A DNA stretch of 64,000 bases from Arcuatula senhousia (Eukaryota; Mollusca; Bivalvia; Mytilida; Mytilidae), in assembly GCA_963971305.1 (NCBI GenBank), contig OZ020303.1, forward strand, positions 41,094,106-41,158,105, read 5' to 3'. Both the position numbers and the translations under genes were made by a program. This document shows positions 1-11,560 of the stretch, one piece after another (within the stretch, counting starts at the first letter, position 1; each line of letters starts with the position of its first letter). The notes under the pieces were generated by a model. The model made no database searches. It saw only the letters and a list, made by a program, of their open reading frames with translations, and was not told the origin of the DNA.

Positions 1-385
1 CTACTTCCTATTAACTGATTTTTCAACATTACTGGTCAATTGTTGAATTTTTCGTGACATTTTTCTCAGAAACTACATATCTAGGTGACTTAAAATTTGG
101 TGTATGTGTTCAGTATGAGGTTCTTTGATAGTGCTGAAATGATGTCTACCGCCTGTTTACCGACTTAGTCAATTTTCAAATTTCTGTTCAATTGTTGAAA
201 ATTTTCATTACAGTTTACTCTACCACCATTCATCACATGGACTTTATATTTGGTATATGAGTTCTGTATTGCGGGTATCCAAATTATGTCTGTCACTCGG
301 ATATCAACTTCCTGTTAAGCAGCATAGTTAATTTAGGGGGTAGCAGGGGTATACTTAGTGAGTAGTAGCGCACAGATTCTTTTTT
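1..385. repeat. Dispersed repeat, copy A (cut by window start)
   Basis: This stretch resembles 1075-1545. Both share 'GTCAATTGTTG', a 'TTTTCTCAG.AA.TACATAT' block, 'ATTTGGT', 'TTCCTGTT' and an end reading 'GGGGGTATACT.AGTGAG.AGTAG'. It contains two degenerate subunits of roughly 165 bp, so the family has internal tandem structure. It lies in the PDE7-like intron and has no long reading frame. The family name is not known to me. Confidence 0.6.
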
Positions 386-1074
386 GGTACTTTTTAAACT
401 TAATACTTAACCAGAAATATGAATATGAATGGCCTTACTGAAATATTGATCAGTTAAAAGTAGCACTAACTTGTCATCTAATTATTAACAGTGACCAAAA
501 CCATTATCTCTGCTTGATTTCACCCCCTGATTATCTGGACAAGTTCAAACCATAATTGTTTTCTTAATGCAAGCGTCTTTTACAAATCAAATTACTCCTG
601 CACTTGCTGTGACATTTTCTAGTCTCAAGTTTGACCAGGAAGCCAAGGAGTTTTGAGACATCTAAATTATCTGAAGAATCTATTGATTTGAACTATGAAT
701 ATGTGGATGTATATTCATCAGTTTATGATAGATTTAGCTGGAAAGTACACCAATTTCAATCATGCTTTACAATTGGCATATGTTCTGTTACAGTTATCTC
801 TACAGAAAGCAGAAGCCTGGTATTTCATAATGGGCTAGCATTTTATCTTGTAGTACCATGATTATGGTGCTGTGGCATATCTAAAAATTTAAAACAGGGG
901 GTGGGGTGGGGGCATACCATTGTTCCAAAAAATCTCAGTACTTCTTGTTTCATACATTTTTCTGTCAAATGGGAAGGATCTCCTAAATATAAAGCATGTC
1001 AGCTTCCTATATACCACTTATAGGAGTATCACTAGTGAGCATAAGCTCACATATTTTTTCATACCTTTGCTTCA
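386..1074 (+). other. Intron of the PDE7-like gene, nothing recognised
   Basis: No exon with splice sites matching PDE catalytic sequence is visible, so the preceding exon must lie left of the window. Two overlapping short frames between about 630 and 860 have no recognisable domain. Confidence 0.4.
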
Positions 1075-1545
1075 TGAAGAGGAGGGTATACAGGTTTACC
1101 TCTGTCTGTCCTTCCGTCCATCTGCAACATAACTTTGGTAACAGTTTTTCTAAGTAACTACATATCACAGTGACTTGAAATTTGGTATACTGCTTTAGTT
1201 TGAGGTTTTTTACTGCAAGTGTCAAAATTAGGTCTGTTGGACATGTACTTCCTGTTTACCAACTAAGTGAATTTTCAACATTACTAGTCAATTGTTAAAA
1301 CTTTTATTTAACATTTTTCTCAGCAATTACATATCACATTGACTTAACATTTGGTATTTTGCCACTTATAATTCATCACAGGAACGTGATATTTGGTTTA
1401 TGAATTCAGTATGAGGTCCTAATTATTGCTGGTTTTGAAATTTGGTTTGTCAGATATCAGCTTCCTGTTTACGGACATAGTGAATTTTCAGGGTAGCGGG
1501 GGTATACTGAGTGAGCAGTAGCTCACAGATTCCTTATTTGAGCTA
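1075..1545. repeat. Dispersed repeat, copy B
   Basis: Second copy of the family at 1-385. It opens with 'CTGTCTGTCCTTCCGTCCATC', a pyrimidine-rich GTCC run common in molluscan repeats, then two subunits about 165 bp apart (TTTTCTAAG near 1147, TTTTCTCAG near 1314). It ends 'GGGGGTATACTGAGTGAGCAGTAG'-like at about 1526. A more decayed unit may continue to about 1740. Confidence 0.6.
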
Positions 1546-1881
1546 ACATTTTATCAATCTCTCTTAATTTTTGGCCAAATTACTCAAAGTGAAGAATCAT
1601 TGCTATAAAATGGTGAATGTCAGGCAACATGGGGGGCTGGAAAATTAATTTTGTAACAGTTTACTCAGCAACTACTCATCACAGCATCTCTATATTTGGT
1701 TTCCAGCATCAACATATGGTCCCACACCGTGGAAACTGACTTCAAGTCTGTGGCTCATCTACTTTCTGTGTAACGAAATCCACCAATTTTTACTCTTACA
1801 GATTTTCTACTAACTAGTGACAATAGGTTATCACAAGTTTTTGGCTCCCTGAATTGTATATGAATATTATTGTACTTGCAG

Positions 1882-1962
1882 GTGACTATGAACGACAGCT
1901 ACAGTTACCTGTTACACCTCTCTGTGATAGAAACTTAACAACAGTTGCTAAAATTCAAGCCG
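1882..1962 (+). CDS. PDE7: PDE7-like cAMP phosphodiesterase, penultimate coding exon
   Basis: An 81-bp exon lies between an acceptor (TTGCAG, ending 1881) and a donor (GTAGGT from 1963). After two bases of a split codon it reads [16 protein letters not shown], then [10 protein letters not shown]. The LPVxPLCDR block followed by a KIQxGF-type segment is characteristic of the C-terminal part of the PDE7 catalytic domain, which hydrolyses cAMP. The exon ends with one base (G) of a glycine codon completed by GT at 3485, so phase agrees exactly with the next exon. The metal-binding HD motifs of the catalytic domain are upstream and outside the window. PDE8 is the closest alternative but fits less well. 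Confidence 0.8.
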
Positions 1963-3484
1963 GTAGGTCTAGTAACATCAAATGGTTAGCCAGCTATTGT
2001 TTTTAAAAAAATATATTTTTGAACCTCCTTCAAAACCTGATTGTGGACCCTGTTAGTCTGTTCATATTCCTCGTAAAGACAACTTTCAATGAAACAGTAT
2101 AGCACACATGCACAAGAAAGTCATTGATTAAGAATTTTACTGTAATATTATTCAGGAGACGTAATTGCACTTCTAAATTTTGTACCAAAAAAAGACACCT
2201 AAATTGAGCTGTTGAAAGAGTATTTTAAATGAACTCATTGGCAGTTAAAATTGTTTCTATGTTAAAATTCAGTTTAATTTAAAAAAGAAATTAAGTTAAT
2301 TCCACCTGCCGTCCACCATCCTAATTTTGAAGTTGTATATGAAACTCCATCTTTTACAAATTTTGGAAGGTTATGTTAAATCACAAGGTCATACTTTGTT
2401 TAAATTTACATAATTTAGGACAAAAAGTATACCTGTATGTGTCTTGTTTAGAAAATTATGTGCTGTAGTTATTGTTTTGTACTTTTATTTTGTAAATATG
2501 CTTATTCATACACACATCACAATTAAATTAATTTCTTCTATTAATTACATTGTTGAACCAGATTCAGAATATTGCCTTGGGCATCTAGGTAGAAATCATA
2601 TATTGTTCATTATAAATTAAAAATTTGTCTTGACATGGCCTTGAATATGACTTGAAAAGGATTAGAATTGCTTGATTGATGAAAGTTACCTGCACCAACA
2701 CTCTAAGATATAACATACTGATTCCTAATTTTTAAGACGGTATATTTCTTTATTTGTACTATTTTTATTAAACGAATATATCAGTTGTCATTTTCACAAG
2801 TGAAACTACTTACAATTATTAGCGGACCATAATCCTTGGCTAGAAAAGATTATCGGTTTTGGGCCTCCGGTAGATTTACTAGGTCATACCTTAGAGAAAT
2901 GTTATACTGTGTACTTTAAAAACACACTAACTGCAATTTCATGTCCATCTATGAAAGCAAAGGGGCATATAGTGTTTGGATCAGTTGTCTGTCAGTCTGT
3001 CGCAAATCAGGTTTTCGCTCAGATTTAAGTTACTTTTCAATGAAGGAAATATGATATCATCATAATACTTCAACACACATGTATAAGGGTATGATAAAAG
3101 AAAATTCATATTAGAATTACACCCCCTATCATTTATTTCATAGTTTAATGATTGCAGTAAAAAAATATTTGAACGGTGGATACAACATATGTCATTTAAA
3201 CATATGGTTTTAATTGTTTCTTAAGAATTAACTAAAAAGACCTTTTAAACTGTTTTACACAGAATTGTAAGAGAAAGAAATATCCCTCAAACCTCTTTAT
3301 CTTGATAGAGTAACTTAAAAGTGTACTTCACATTTTATGTTTTACATGCAAACTATATTCTTCTTCTTCTTTCCGATCAGGAGATTGTTTGTTTGATAAA
3401 GATTTTTAAGATTCATCCATTTATTTGGTATAAAATTAACTTTGTAATTTTTCTCTATTTAAAGTCCATTATTTTATATTTCAG
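1963..3484 (+). other. Last intron of the PDE7-like gene
   Basis: The intron is bounded by GTAGGT (1963) and TATTTCAG (ending 3484). It is AT-rich and contains no recognisable exon. At about 2940-3100 a piece reading 'AAGGGGCATATAGTGTTTGG' followed by GTCTGTC repeats resembles common molluscan interspersed repeats. Confidence 0.7.
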
Positions 3485-4563
3485 GTTTCATGCAATTTGT
3501 TGTGAATCCATTATTTAAAGAATGGCAAAGGTTTTGTCCAAGTCCACTCAGTCGTAAAATGGTAGAAAATGTCAATCTAAATTTAGAACAGTGGAAATTG
3601 ATCATTGCTGAAGAGAGTCAAGAGAAAAATAAAGCAGAGGAAGAAGTTACTGAAACATCAGAAAAATCAGACGTAGAAGATTCGGCAGAAACTGTCTCCA
3701 TTCATGTTACAGACGAGGAAGACGATAAAGTGGAAGAGGGCCGTCTTCCTCTGACCTTTGCACACTTGTTAGATGACCAGGAAGATTTGTCGTATAACAG
3801 TAGTCGTAGAGGCAGTATACGAAGTCTGTCTCCTGTTCGTGAACAACCAGATTCATTAGTTCTAGAACAGCGGCGTCATAGCATGCCACCCTATTGTCTT
3901 CAGAAAGAAATTACTAGTATTATAGTTCGTAAAGACCATTTGCCATTGACTCAATACTTGCGGCGGCGAAGTTTGCCTACTGCAATGATTCTTCATGCTA
4001 CCTCACTAGAACATTTGACCGACAAACTATCAGCATTATCCCGAGATTCCCAACAAAATAAAAGTACATCCATGGAGGAACTACTTACACGACCAAAGAT
4101 TTCTAATCTCAGCCCAAGCTTTGAAGCTAGTAAATTAGCGAGTGGACTATTTGTTGCTCCTCAATCAACATGTCACGGGAATGTTAGGTTTCTATCTAAA
4201 CGACGGAAATCTCAGAATTTACCTCAGTCTGATGATGATGTCAGTGATCATGGGGACTCGGATTCAGAACCTGAAGATGTTCACACATTCCAAAAAGAAG
4301 CCATAATGAATGTTTCACAATTCTCTGTTCCAAGTAGAATTTTAGAAAGGGAGACAAACCACCAGTCTTTCAATTGTGTGAACAGTCATGAACATGAACG
4401 AGTGGTTAACTCTTTAAAAAGTTTACACGACTTAAACAATAAAGGTTCACCAGTCGATAAAATAGCTCATGTAGAATCAACAGATTTTGACAGTGGACTT
4501 ATTCCACCAGACATTTCTAAAAAAGTTCCAAGTACCATTTCACCCGCTAGTCTTTCCCAGTGA
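3485..4563 (+). CDS. PDE7: PDE7-like cAMP phosphodiesterase, last coding exon with long C-terminal tail
   Basis: After completing a split Gly codon the exon reads F-M-Q-F-V-V-N-P-L-F-K-E-W-Q-R-F, then LSxxM and a V-x-L-N-x-x-x-W-K block. This is the last catalytic helix region of PDE7 enzymes (FMxxxVxPLFxEWxRF). The catalytic match ends near nt 3600. It is followed by about 320 residues before the TGA at 4561, whereas vertebrate PDE7 proteins stop soon after the domain. Counting Met at 3490 as residue 1, the tail has an acidic stretch (about 41-84), basic RRxS sites at Ser109, Ser131, Ser161 and Ser241, and a second acidic Ser/Asp run (247-263). It is low in hydrophobic residues and probably disordered. 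The ATG at 3490 is internal, not the true start. RRxS is a protein kinase A consensus, so feedback phosphorylation is plausible but inferred. Confidence 0.85.
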
Positions 4564-5384
4564 TATTGACCTCATGCTGTATTGACCCTTAGATACTATT
4601 TATAACTCAGGAGAAAAAAGTCCTTGGACAAAAGAATTTAGTGTATGAATGTACAAAAAATTGTAAACTCCTTAACAATATGAATGTTGATCTTTACCAA
4701 AGAAATTTTTAAACAGTTGTATTTGCAAAAAATTTCATAACATTTTCAAGTTTGTTATCCTTAATAATGTTTATGTTAAAATAATTCAACTAAATTTTTA
4801 TCTATTTATTTGTAATTTGTCAAAAGATTTTTTAAAGTAAATGGTGCTAGAGTTTAAAGCATGATAATTTTTTTTACATTTTCAAAGTTGCTGTGATGTA
4901 ATTTGAATCCATTCTATTTAGATATTTCACAAACTACTATTGAAGTACATTATGTCCTTTTAAAAAGTTACTGCAACAATGTATAATTGGCTTAAAGACT
5001 TGTTTCATTGTTAAAATCAATAGCATTTTTTTCTGACAGCAAAAAGGAAGTACCGGTACTTTTCTGTTTGAATGTCCTAAATTTAGTAAACAGTAATTTA
5101 ACATGTTTAAAGGTGCATTAGCTGTCATAATTGAACAATTTATTTTTTGTTTGCTCTTAAATATAAAGTTTTAGAATTCCATGATTTTTATACATGTATA
5201 AACATGACTTTTTTTTCAATTTAATGAACATATAAAATGATTATTAAGTTTAATGATTTATGATATTTAAAGAGCTTGCATTTTTTTTTTTTTGGTTCAC
5301 CATTGATTTTTTCATTAAAGGAATTATCAATTTGCCATATTAAAAATAGTTGAATGTCAGAATGAAGCTCAAGAGAAACTTTTT

Positions 5385-5700
5385 TTATCGAGAACTATGT
5401 CTCCCCCCACTTAGGTAGGGAAACATTTTCCTGTTCTCTTGTCAAACACAAAATTGTTCCACCCTACTCCTCAGAAACTACTTGACAAAATTAATCAAAA
5501 CTTCATATATAGCCAGTTCACCATATGAATTTTGAATACAGAATTTCCGTCCTCAAAACCATGAAAGAGTTATGTCCCTTTGAACTTAAATTGGATGGGT
5601 GAGACATCTTATATTTTTGGGATACAAATTTTAAAAAAAAAATTTGACAGAAAGAAATTTTAAATTTTCACAAAAATTTGAGCTAGTGCACCTTTTTATA
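5385..5700. repeat. Dispersed molluscan-type repeat fragment
   Basis: It starts 'GAGAACTATGTCTCCCCCC' and continues with 'CCCTACTCCTCAGAAACTACTTGAC' and 'ATGAAAGAGTTATGTCCCTT'-type phrases. These look like the 'CTCCTC...AACTACTTGA' blocks of bivalve interspersed repeats. No termini or target duplication could be placed. Confidence 0.35.
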
Positions 5701-6633
5701 ATAAATGTGTATGTATCATCTATAAATCTAGTCAGTTTTTAAAATTTAATGAATAATATATTGCAATGCAAATTAACTGATTTTTCTTTTGTTGAGCACA
5801 TCTTAATGAATTGTCTATTTGCTCCGGTAAGCTCATGTTTAATTTGTTTTTTTCTGTAAAGCAACATATTTCCTTCATAAATTAAAACTAAAGTAGAGTG
5901 CAATAAATTTCATATTGCACTAGTGCAAATTTTGTTTTGAAAATATCATATAAATTTTATTGATACCAAAAGTTCTCCCTATAAACACTGCTTTGCATTA
6001 ACATGATTAATATTAATATTGATTTTGAAATGTTTGTTGCATTAGTTCTCTTTATAACTTTAAAGAATGTTTCTCATTATCATAAACCTGTATAACAAAC
6101 AATATTTCTAATATAATACAGGTCTTTGTCATTTTTCATATCTACTTGTATTTGTTATAGTGTTTCTAACTTCACTGAAGCATCCAAACATTTTGCTAAG
6201 AAAGGGACTTTTGACTGACCAATGAGGGGAGGGGCTCCAGTCTTGTTACAGTTCTGTTATTTTCTATATATTCAAACAAAAAATGATTTCACAAGGGGAG
6301 ATAAACCTCATAAGTGTTGATCACTCAGTGTAACTGATAGATTTTTATAAAGTTCTAACCACTGGTTTTGTAGTTTCTTTAAAATAATAAACTGCATGAA
6401 TGTTTTGACAATTTTTTTTTTACAAACTATATGTATCAAAATTACTTGAAAACTTAGGAGGGCTTACCGGTAATTTTGTCATATTCATTTGCATGAAGTA
6501 TAAGCTGAGATATATGAATTATAATGAGGCAAAGCTTATTTTCTGGTATATAACTCAAAGTGAAACAAAAAATTTCTTAATAAATAATTGTAAAACTATT
6601 ATTGTGCTTCAATATCTACATGGCATCTTATCA

Positions 6634-6727
6634 AACATAAAATGATAAAATTTTAGATTTTATTAAACATATAAAATGATAAAATTTTAGATTTTATTAA
6701 ACATATAAAATGATAAAATTTTAGAGA
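6634..6727. repeat. 34-bp tandem repeat, about 2.8 copies
   Basis: The phrase ATAAAATGATAAAATTTTAG recurs at 6637, 6671 and 6705, an exact 34-bp spacing. The array is AT-rich, non-coding and too short to be a satellite. Confidence 0.85.
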
Positions 6728-7769
6728 TTTAATATTTTTCCTTTTCTTAATTTTTTTTTTTTCACAAACCTGGCTGAATTTAGCAATTGTGTATTACCCA
6801 AAAAATCTGTGTGGCATTCTTTTGATATTCAATTAGTATTACAATGGCATTTTAACATTATTTATTTAGACCTTTTTTTCCTTCTTTGTACCTTGCAATA
6901 TTTATATATTTTTATCATCAGAGAATTTCTTCTTTATTTTTTCTATGGTCTTGTTAGTGTTGTTTCTTTTTTGTTCTTCAGACTTGTTGTTAGTAAATTT
7001 ATTTGATATCTTAATTTAAAGCTCTCTTTTTAAATTTCACATTTAATTGATTCAAAAGAATAAAGAATACTGTGAAAGTATTTTTTTTTAAAATGTGGGC
7101 ATTATGTTTTCATGTACCTTGTCATAACAAAATACACAAATAATTACATTTTTTTTTATTTTCATTAAAAAAAAATCTTCATCTGTAGTCTTTCTACCTG
7201 AAAAAAAGAGACAATTTTTGAAGGTTCTCTGTCAAAGAAAAAGATTGTGCTTTTTACACAAATAATTCATTTTTTCCCAGATTTTCATCATGAAAAGGGG
7301 CATTGTACATAACTGCACACTATACACGGTAAAATACAGTATTGAAAATAAAATGCATTTTCATAGATTGCTGTTTGCAAAAATTCAAACTTCTTTGGAT
7401 TCTTTATATTGTGCTTGACTGTTGTAGACAAGATAAGTTTTCCAGGAAAATAATAATATCACAGTATCTATTTTATCTCTTTATTTGCAAATTATTGACC
7501 AAAACAACTGAACTGAATTTCATCATTTTTTATAAAATGGGCAATTATTAGTTAGGTTCTTAATAATATAATATTTTGTCAGAAAATAAAGAAGTTTTAG
7601 GAGTTTAATCAAATTATAATGTAGAAAATAAACATGGTATAAAGTTCATGAACATTTATATAATAAGTGTTTGGTGCTCTATATATTGCTCTAATTTAAA
7701 TAGAACAGATGTGATTGACATAGGTTTTATTCTCTTGCCCGTTATAATTTTTTTCTTAAAAACAGTATA

Positions 7770-8182
7770 TTTTAAAATTATTAAATGAAATGATTCACTA
7801 CAGTAAATTTCCCACATTTATTTTTAAATAATTTTTTTAAGTTTTGTCAAATGATCTTGTAATATTGATATGTATAGGGACTTTGAATAGTAATAAAATA
7901 AAATAAATAAAAGTAAATTTTAAAATTATGAAATGATTCACTACAGTAAATTTCCCATATTTACTGTTAAAAAATCTTTGTAAGTTTTGTCAAGTGATAT
8001 TGTAATATTAATATGTACAGGGACTTTGAATAGTAATAAAATAAAATAAATACAAGTAAATTTTAAAATTATGAAATGATTCACTACAGTAAATTTCCCA
8101 CATTTATTTTTAAATCTTTGTAAGTTTTGTCAAGTGATCTTGTAATATTGATATGTCCAGGGACTTCGAATAATAATAAAAT
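7770..8182. repeat. 143-bp tandem repeat, about 2.9 copies
   Basis: TGATTCACTACAGTAAATTT starts at 7791, 7934 and 8077, a constant 143-bp step. Units share 'AAGTTTTGTCAA.TGAT.TTGTAATATT' and 'GGGACTT.GAATA.TAATAAAAT'. The third unit has a short internal deletion and stops at about 8182. There is no coding capacity. Confidence 0.85.
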
Positions 8183-8574
8183 TAGTTTTCATGACATATA
8201 TTAGACATAGAACTGCTCAAAGTCTAAGTTGAATCAGCTGGTAGCCAGAGAGCCACCATTATATAATGTTAGTATTAATATCTTTTCATATTGTTGGTTA
8301 TGAAATATATTTATTAAAAAAAATTAAAATGTTTTTGACTTATTCTTTGTGATGGAATATTGGAGGTATAAAGCTGAAGATGATAGATGTGACTGAGTCA
8401 ATTTGTTTCAAAAATTATGTATTAGTAGGATTTTAAAATGATATTTAACTCCTGCCACTGTGGTTTATATTTTGAAATGACTGTATCAAGTCAGGACCAT
8501 TGCTATTTCTCTGGTATGTTTCCCACTTGATATTGGTCTTGAGTTGTAAGTTATATTGTGGTAACTTTTAATAG
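8183..8574. other. Intergenic, nothing recognised
   Basis: AT-rich DNA with no coding sequence, repeat or RNA gene that I can support. Confidence 0.4.
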
Positions 8575-8675
8575 TTATGTGTCTCTTAAAATTGGGAGAC
8601 ATAATGTCTTTGTCCTGTCCGTCTGTCCTTCAAAAAATTTGTCAGCCTTCTACTCTGAAACTTGGTATGTAGGAA

Positions 8676-10213
8676 CGGTGCGTCTTTTTACCACAGAACA
8701 CCGCAGATTACCACAGAACACTATCAAAACACTATAAAACAGTTATAAGTAAATAGTAAAATAAATAAAAAGCTAACAAAATTCAAAAAGGATTCTTTTT
8801 TTGCCCAAAACATTTATATATGGGCAATATACAAGTACCACAGAACGCCTTACGCTACACTACCAAAACCGCATGCACTCGGGCTACTACCATTGACTAC
8901 ATCTGATTTCAGATCTGTGTCGGTATTATTTTTCTTCTTTTTATTAAACTTGAATTATATATTTATGATAGTAATAGTTTTAAAACATAACATCATTTTT
9001 GTCCCCCGCCGCAACTCGTCGGAGGGACTTAGTAATGGTCACCGTCTGTCCGTCCGTCCGTACGTCTGTCCGTCCGTCACTTTTTGTGTGGGTGCAACTC
9101 CTCAGACACTACTGAACGGATGTTGCTGAAACTTTACACACTGATAGGGTACAATTAGTAGATGATCATTCCATATTTGAAATTTTCAAAACGGCCGCCG
9201 TTTCCATGGAAACAGGGAAGAAAGGTCAAAATATAGGACATTCAATATTTGGTTACCTAGGTGCACAGGGTTCTGAAATTTTGCAGGCTGATAGAGCAAA
9301 AGGTACTCTATAATAATACGAAAAAAAAATTTGAAGCGATATTTATGGTTTTCGAGTTATTTACGAATTTGTGATTTTTCAGTCCGAAAAATGGGACTTT
9401 GTCAAACGTTTTTGTGGGTGCAACTCCTCGGACACTACTGAACCGATGTTGCTGAAACTTTACACACTGATAGGGTACTGTTAGTAGATGATCATCCCAT
9501 ATTTGAAATTTTCAAAATGGCCGCCGTTTCCATTGAAACAGGGAAGAAAGGTCAAAATATAGGACATCCAATATCTCGGTTACCTAGATGCACAGGGTTC
9601 TGAAATTTTGTAGGCTGATAGAGGAAAAGGTACTCTATAATAATACGAAAAAAAATTTGAAGTGATATTTACGGTTTTCGAGTTATTTACGAATTTGTGA
9701 TTTTCCAGTCCAAAAAATGGGACTGTCATATCAAACATTTTTGTGGGTGCAACTCCTCGGATACTACTGAACCGATGTTGCTGAAACTTTTCACACTGAT
9801 AGGGTACTGTTAATGGGTGATCATCCCATATTTTGACAACCTATTTCTATCGTTTCTCAGAGAATATATTGCTTGAATTGACATACCACACAACTTTTAT
9901 GCGGCGGCGGGGGACACATGGCTACGCGTAGCAATCTTGTTTTTTATTTAGATGATTTTTGTTACTTCTTGTAGTATAACCAACATACGTATTTGGCTTG
10001 TTCTGTGCTACGAGTATTGGATAAAATAGTCGACTGTATTGTTGGTAAAAAATTCAAACATTTTTCTTTATTAATTTTTTTTTAATTTTAAGATAATCTA
10101 CATATATATTAATTTATTTTTTATACAAGGCTTAACTTATTTAGTGATTTAATATAGTTCTGTGGTGTTCTGTGGTATTTTGTGGTGTTCTGTGGTAAAA
10201 AGACGTACCCAGC
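8676..10213. mobile_element. Non-autonomous TIR element with CCACAGAACAC repeats
   Basis: The ends are imperfect inverted repeats of about 55 bp. The left reads GGTGCGTCTTTTTACCACAG from 8677; the right, on the other strand, reads GGTACGTCTTTTTACCACAG. Both continue into several CCACAGAACAC motifs. GTAGGAA lies at 8669-8675 and again at 10214-10220, a 7-bp direct duplication. The right copy continues directly into the host repeat, so the insertion is nested. No transposase frame is present. The superfamily is not assigned, since a 7-bp duplication fits neither hAT (8) nor Mutator (usually 9) cleanly. Confidence 0.7.
9001..9946. mobile_element. Inner GTCCCCCGCCG-ended repeat with 327-bp tandem units
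   Basis: GTCCCCCGCCGC at 9001 faces GCGGCGGCGGGGGAC at about 9901-9916, forming an inverted pair inside the element at 8676-10213. Between them is a GTCCGTCC run, then a unit starting GGTGCAACTCCTC at 9091, 9417 and 9746, that is steps of 326 and 329 bp. Each unit carries 'GATGTTGCTGAAACTTT', 'GGCCGCCGTTTCCAT' and 'GGTCAAAATATAGGACAT'. The third unit is truncated. No coding function is visible. Confidence 0.65.
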
Positions 10214-10443
10214 GTAGGAAGGACATTTTATGTAGTTGTGCATTTTACCAGGAAATTTTGATCCTCAAATTTTTGTGGGAGTTATGGCCCTCTAGAAATT
10301 TGCTGAAAATCCTCATTTTTCATCTTGTTGCTGCAACTCCTCTGTAACCTCTTAATCAAATTCAATGAAACTTGGTATGTAAGAAGGACTCCTATGCACT
10401 TTACTAGGAAATTTTAATCGTCAAATTGGTATTGATGTTACAA

Positions 10444-11500
10444 GGCACAAGCTCCTGTTACGTCCAATTACGTAACTTTAAGGCGAAATTTTATCTATGC
10501 TCCTGTTACGTTACTTCCGGAACATAATAAATTCCGGACCCATTACGGATAGGGGGAACGATTCGAAAACGGATTATCAACGTAAATGTAGAATTTAAAC
10601 CTTAAAGTTACGTGAAAAAATATGTTTTACTCACTTAACAAAAAGAATAAAGTGGAGGGTAATTTTTTTTTTTAAATTACGAATATACATTGACTTTATA
10701 AATAATAATAATAAATATCGATAAAAATACTTTATCAAAACACAATTAAGCATTAGCATATAGCATTATATAAGCTTTTATATGAAATTCCTTCAAGTTA
10801 TTTATTTTGAATCAAGAACACAATTATACTTATAACATTATCAGTCAGTGCTTATGCATGCTCTGTATGTCCAAGCTTCTTTTTTTCTGGAACGTTTTCA
10901 AAATGATAACAGTTTAGGCAAACGTCACACGCAATACAGTCAAAACCATGTGAGTCTGTTTTACAACAGTTGTCTGTTAAAATGCTGCTAGTTTCTTACG
11001 TTTTCTGGATGCAAATAATGCCTGTAGGAAGGCTCATTTTACAATAGAAGATGTAAGTGTACGCGACATAACCTAATATTAATCAGCCATTTTCGTTGAT
11101 TTATATAACTCAAATTGGACTATATATGGTGTCTAACAATGCCACTCACTGTTTCCTCCGATGTACTCATAGAAATTGCTTACATTGTTAACGTTTAATT
11201 GTGTCTTTACTTGGTACATGTATAATATTTTATCGATATTTATTATTATTATTTACAAACTCGATGTATGTAAAAATACCCCCCACCTTATTCTTTGTGT
11301 TAAGTGAATCGAGTAAAAAATATTTTTTTCACGTAACTTTAAGGTTTGGATTCTACAGTTACGTTGATAATCCGTTTTCGATTCGTTCCCCCTATCCGTA
11401 ATGGGTCCGGAATTTATTATGTCCCGGAAGTAACGTAACAGGAGCATACATAAATTTTCACCTTAAAGTTACGTAATTGGACGTAACAGGAGCTTGTGCC
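10444..11500. mobile_element. Mutator-like (MULE) non-autonomous element
   Basis: The termini are long inverted repeats: 10444 onward reads GGCACAAGCTCCTGTTACGT, and the complement of 11500 backward reads the same. Similarity runs about 225 bp inward (10444-10670 and about 11271-11500) with a few substitutions and small indels. ATGTTACAA occurs at 10435-10443 and 11501-11509, a perfect 9-bp target duplication. Long TIRs plus a 9-bp duplication are the usual signature of Mutator-like elements. The 600-bp AT-rich centre encodes nothing recognisable, so transposase would come from elsewhere. It interrupts the host repeat at 8575-11560. Confidence 0.75.
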
Positions 11501-11560
11501 ATGTTACAAATGTTTGAACTTCGAATTTTGGGGGAGACATCGTTTTTGCGTGCAATTTTA

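Larger units (their letters stand above)
4564..7769 (+). other. PDE7-like 3' UTR and AT-rich intergenic DNA
   Basis: No convincing coding sequence is present. AATAAA signals on the + strand occur at about 5700 and 5902, with several more after 6380, so the 3' UTR end cannot be fixed. Long T and A runs dominate. A direct relative of the stretch at about 7240-7345 ('TTTTACACAAAT' then 'TATACACGG.AAAA') lies at about 19565-19690. Confidence 0.5.
8575..11560. repeat. Dispersed repeat split by two TIR elements
   Basis: Pieces at 8575-8675, 10214-10443 and 11501-11560 read as one repeat once the inserts and one copy of each flanking duplication are set aside. It begins near 'GGGAGACATAATGTC' with GTCCGTCTGTCC, and has two units containing 'GAAACTTGGTATGTA.GAAGGA' (8660/10214 and 10368). 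It ends near 'TTTTGGGGGAGACATCG' (about 11527). Because the second unit is uninterrupted at its equivalent of the first insertion point, it shows what the empty site looked like. Confidence 0.65.

Noticed and set aside
631..861. Overlapping frames at 631-861 as a coding exon
   Set aside because: Neither frame resembles PDE or any family I know, and no acceptor/donor pair gives matching phase with the exon at 1882.
10444..11500. LTR retrotransposon reading of the 10.4-11.5 kb element
   Set aside because: The terminal repeats are inverted, not direct.
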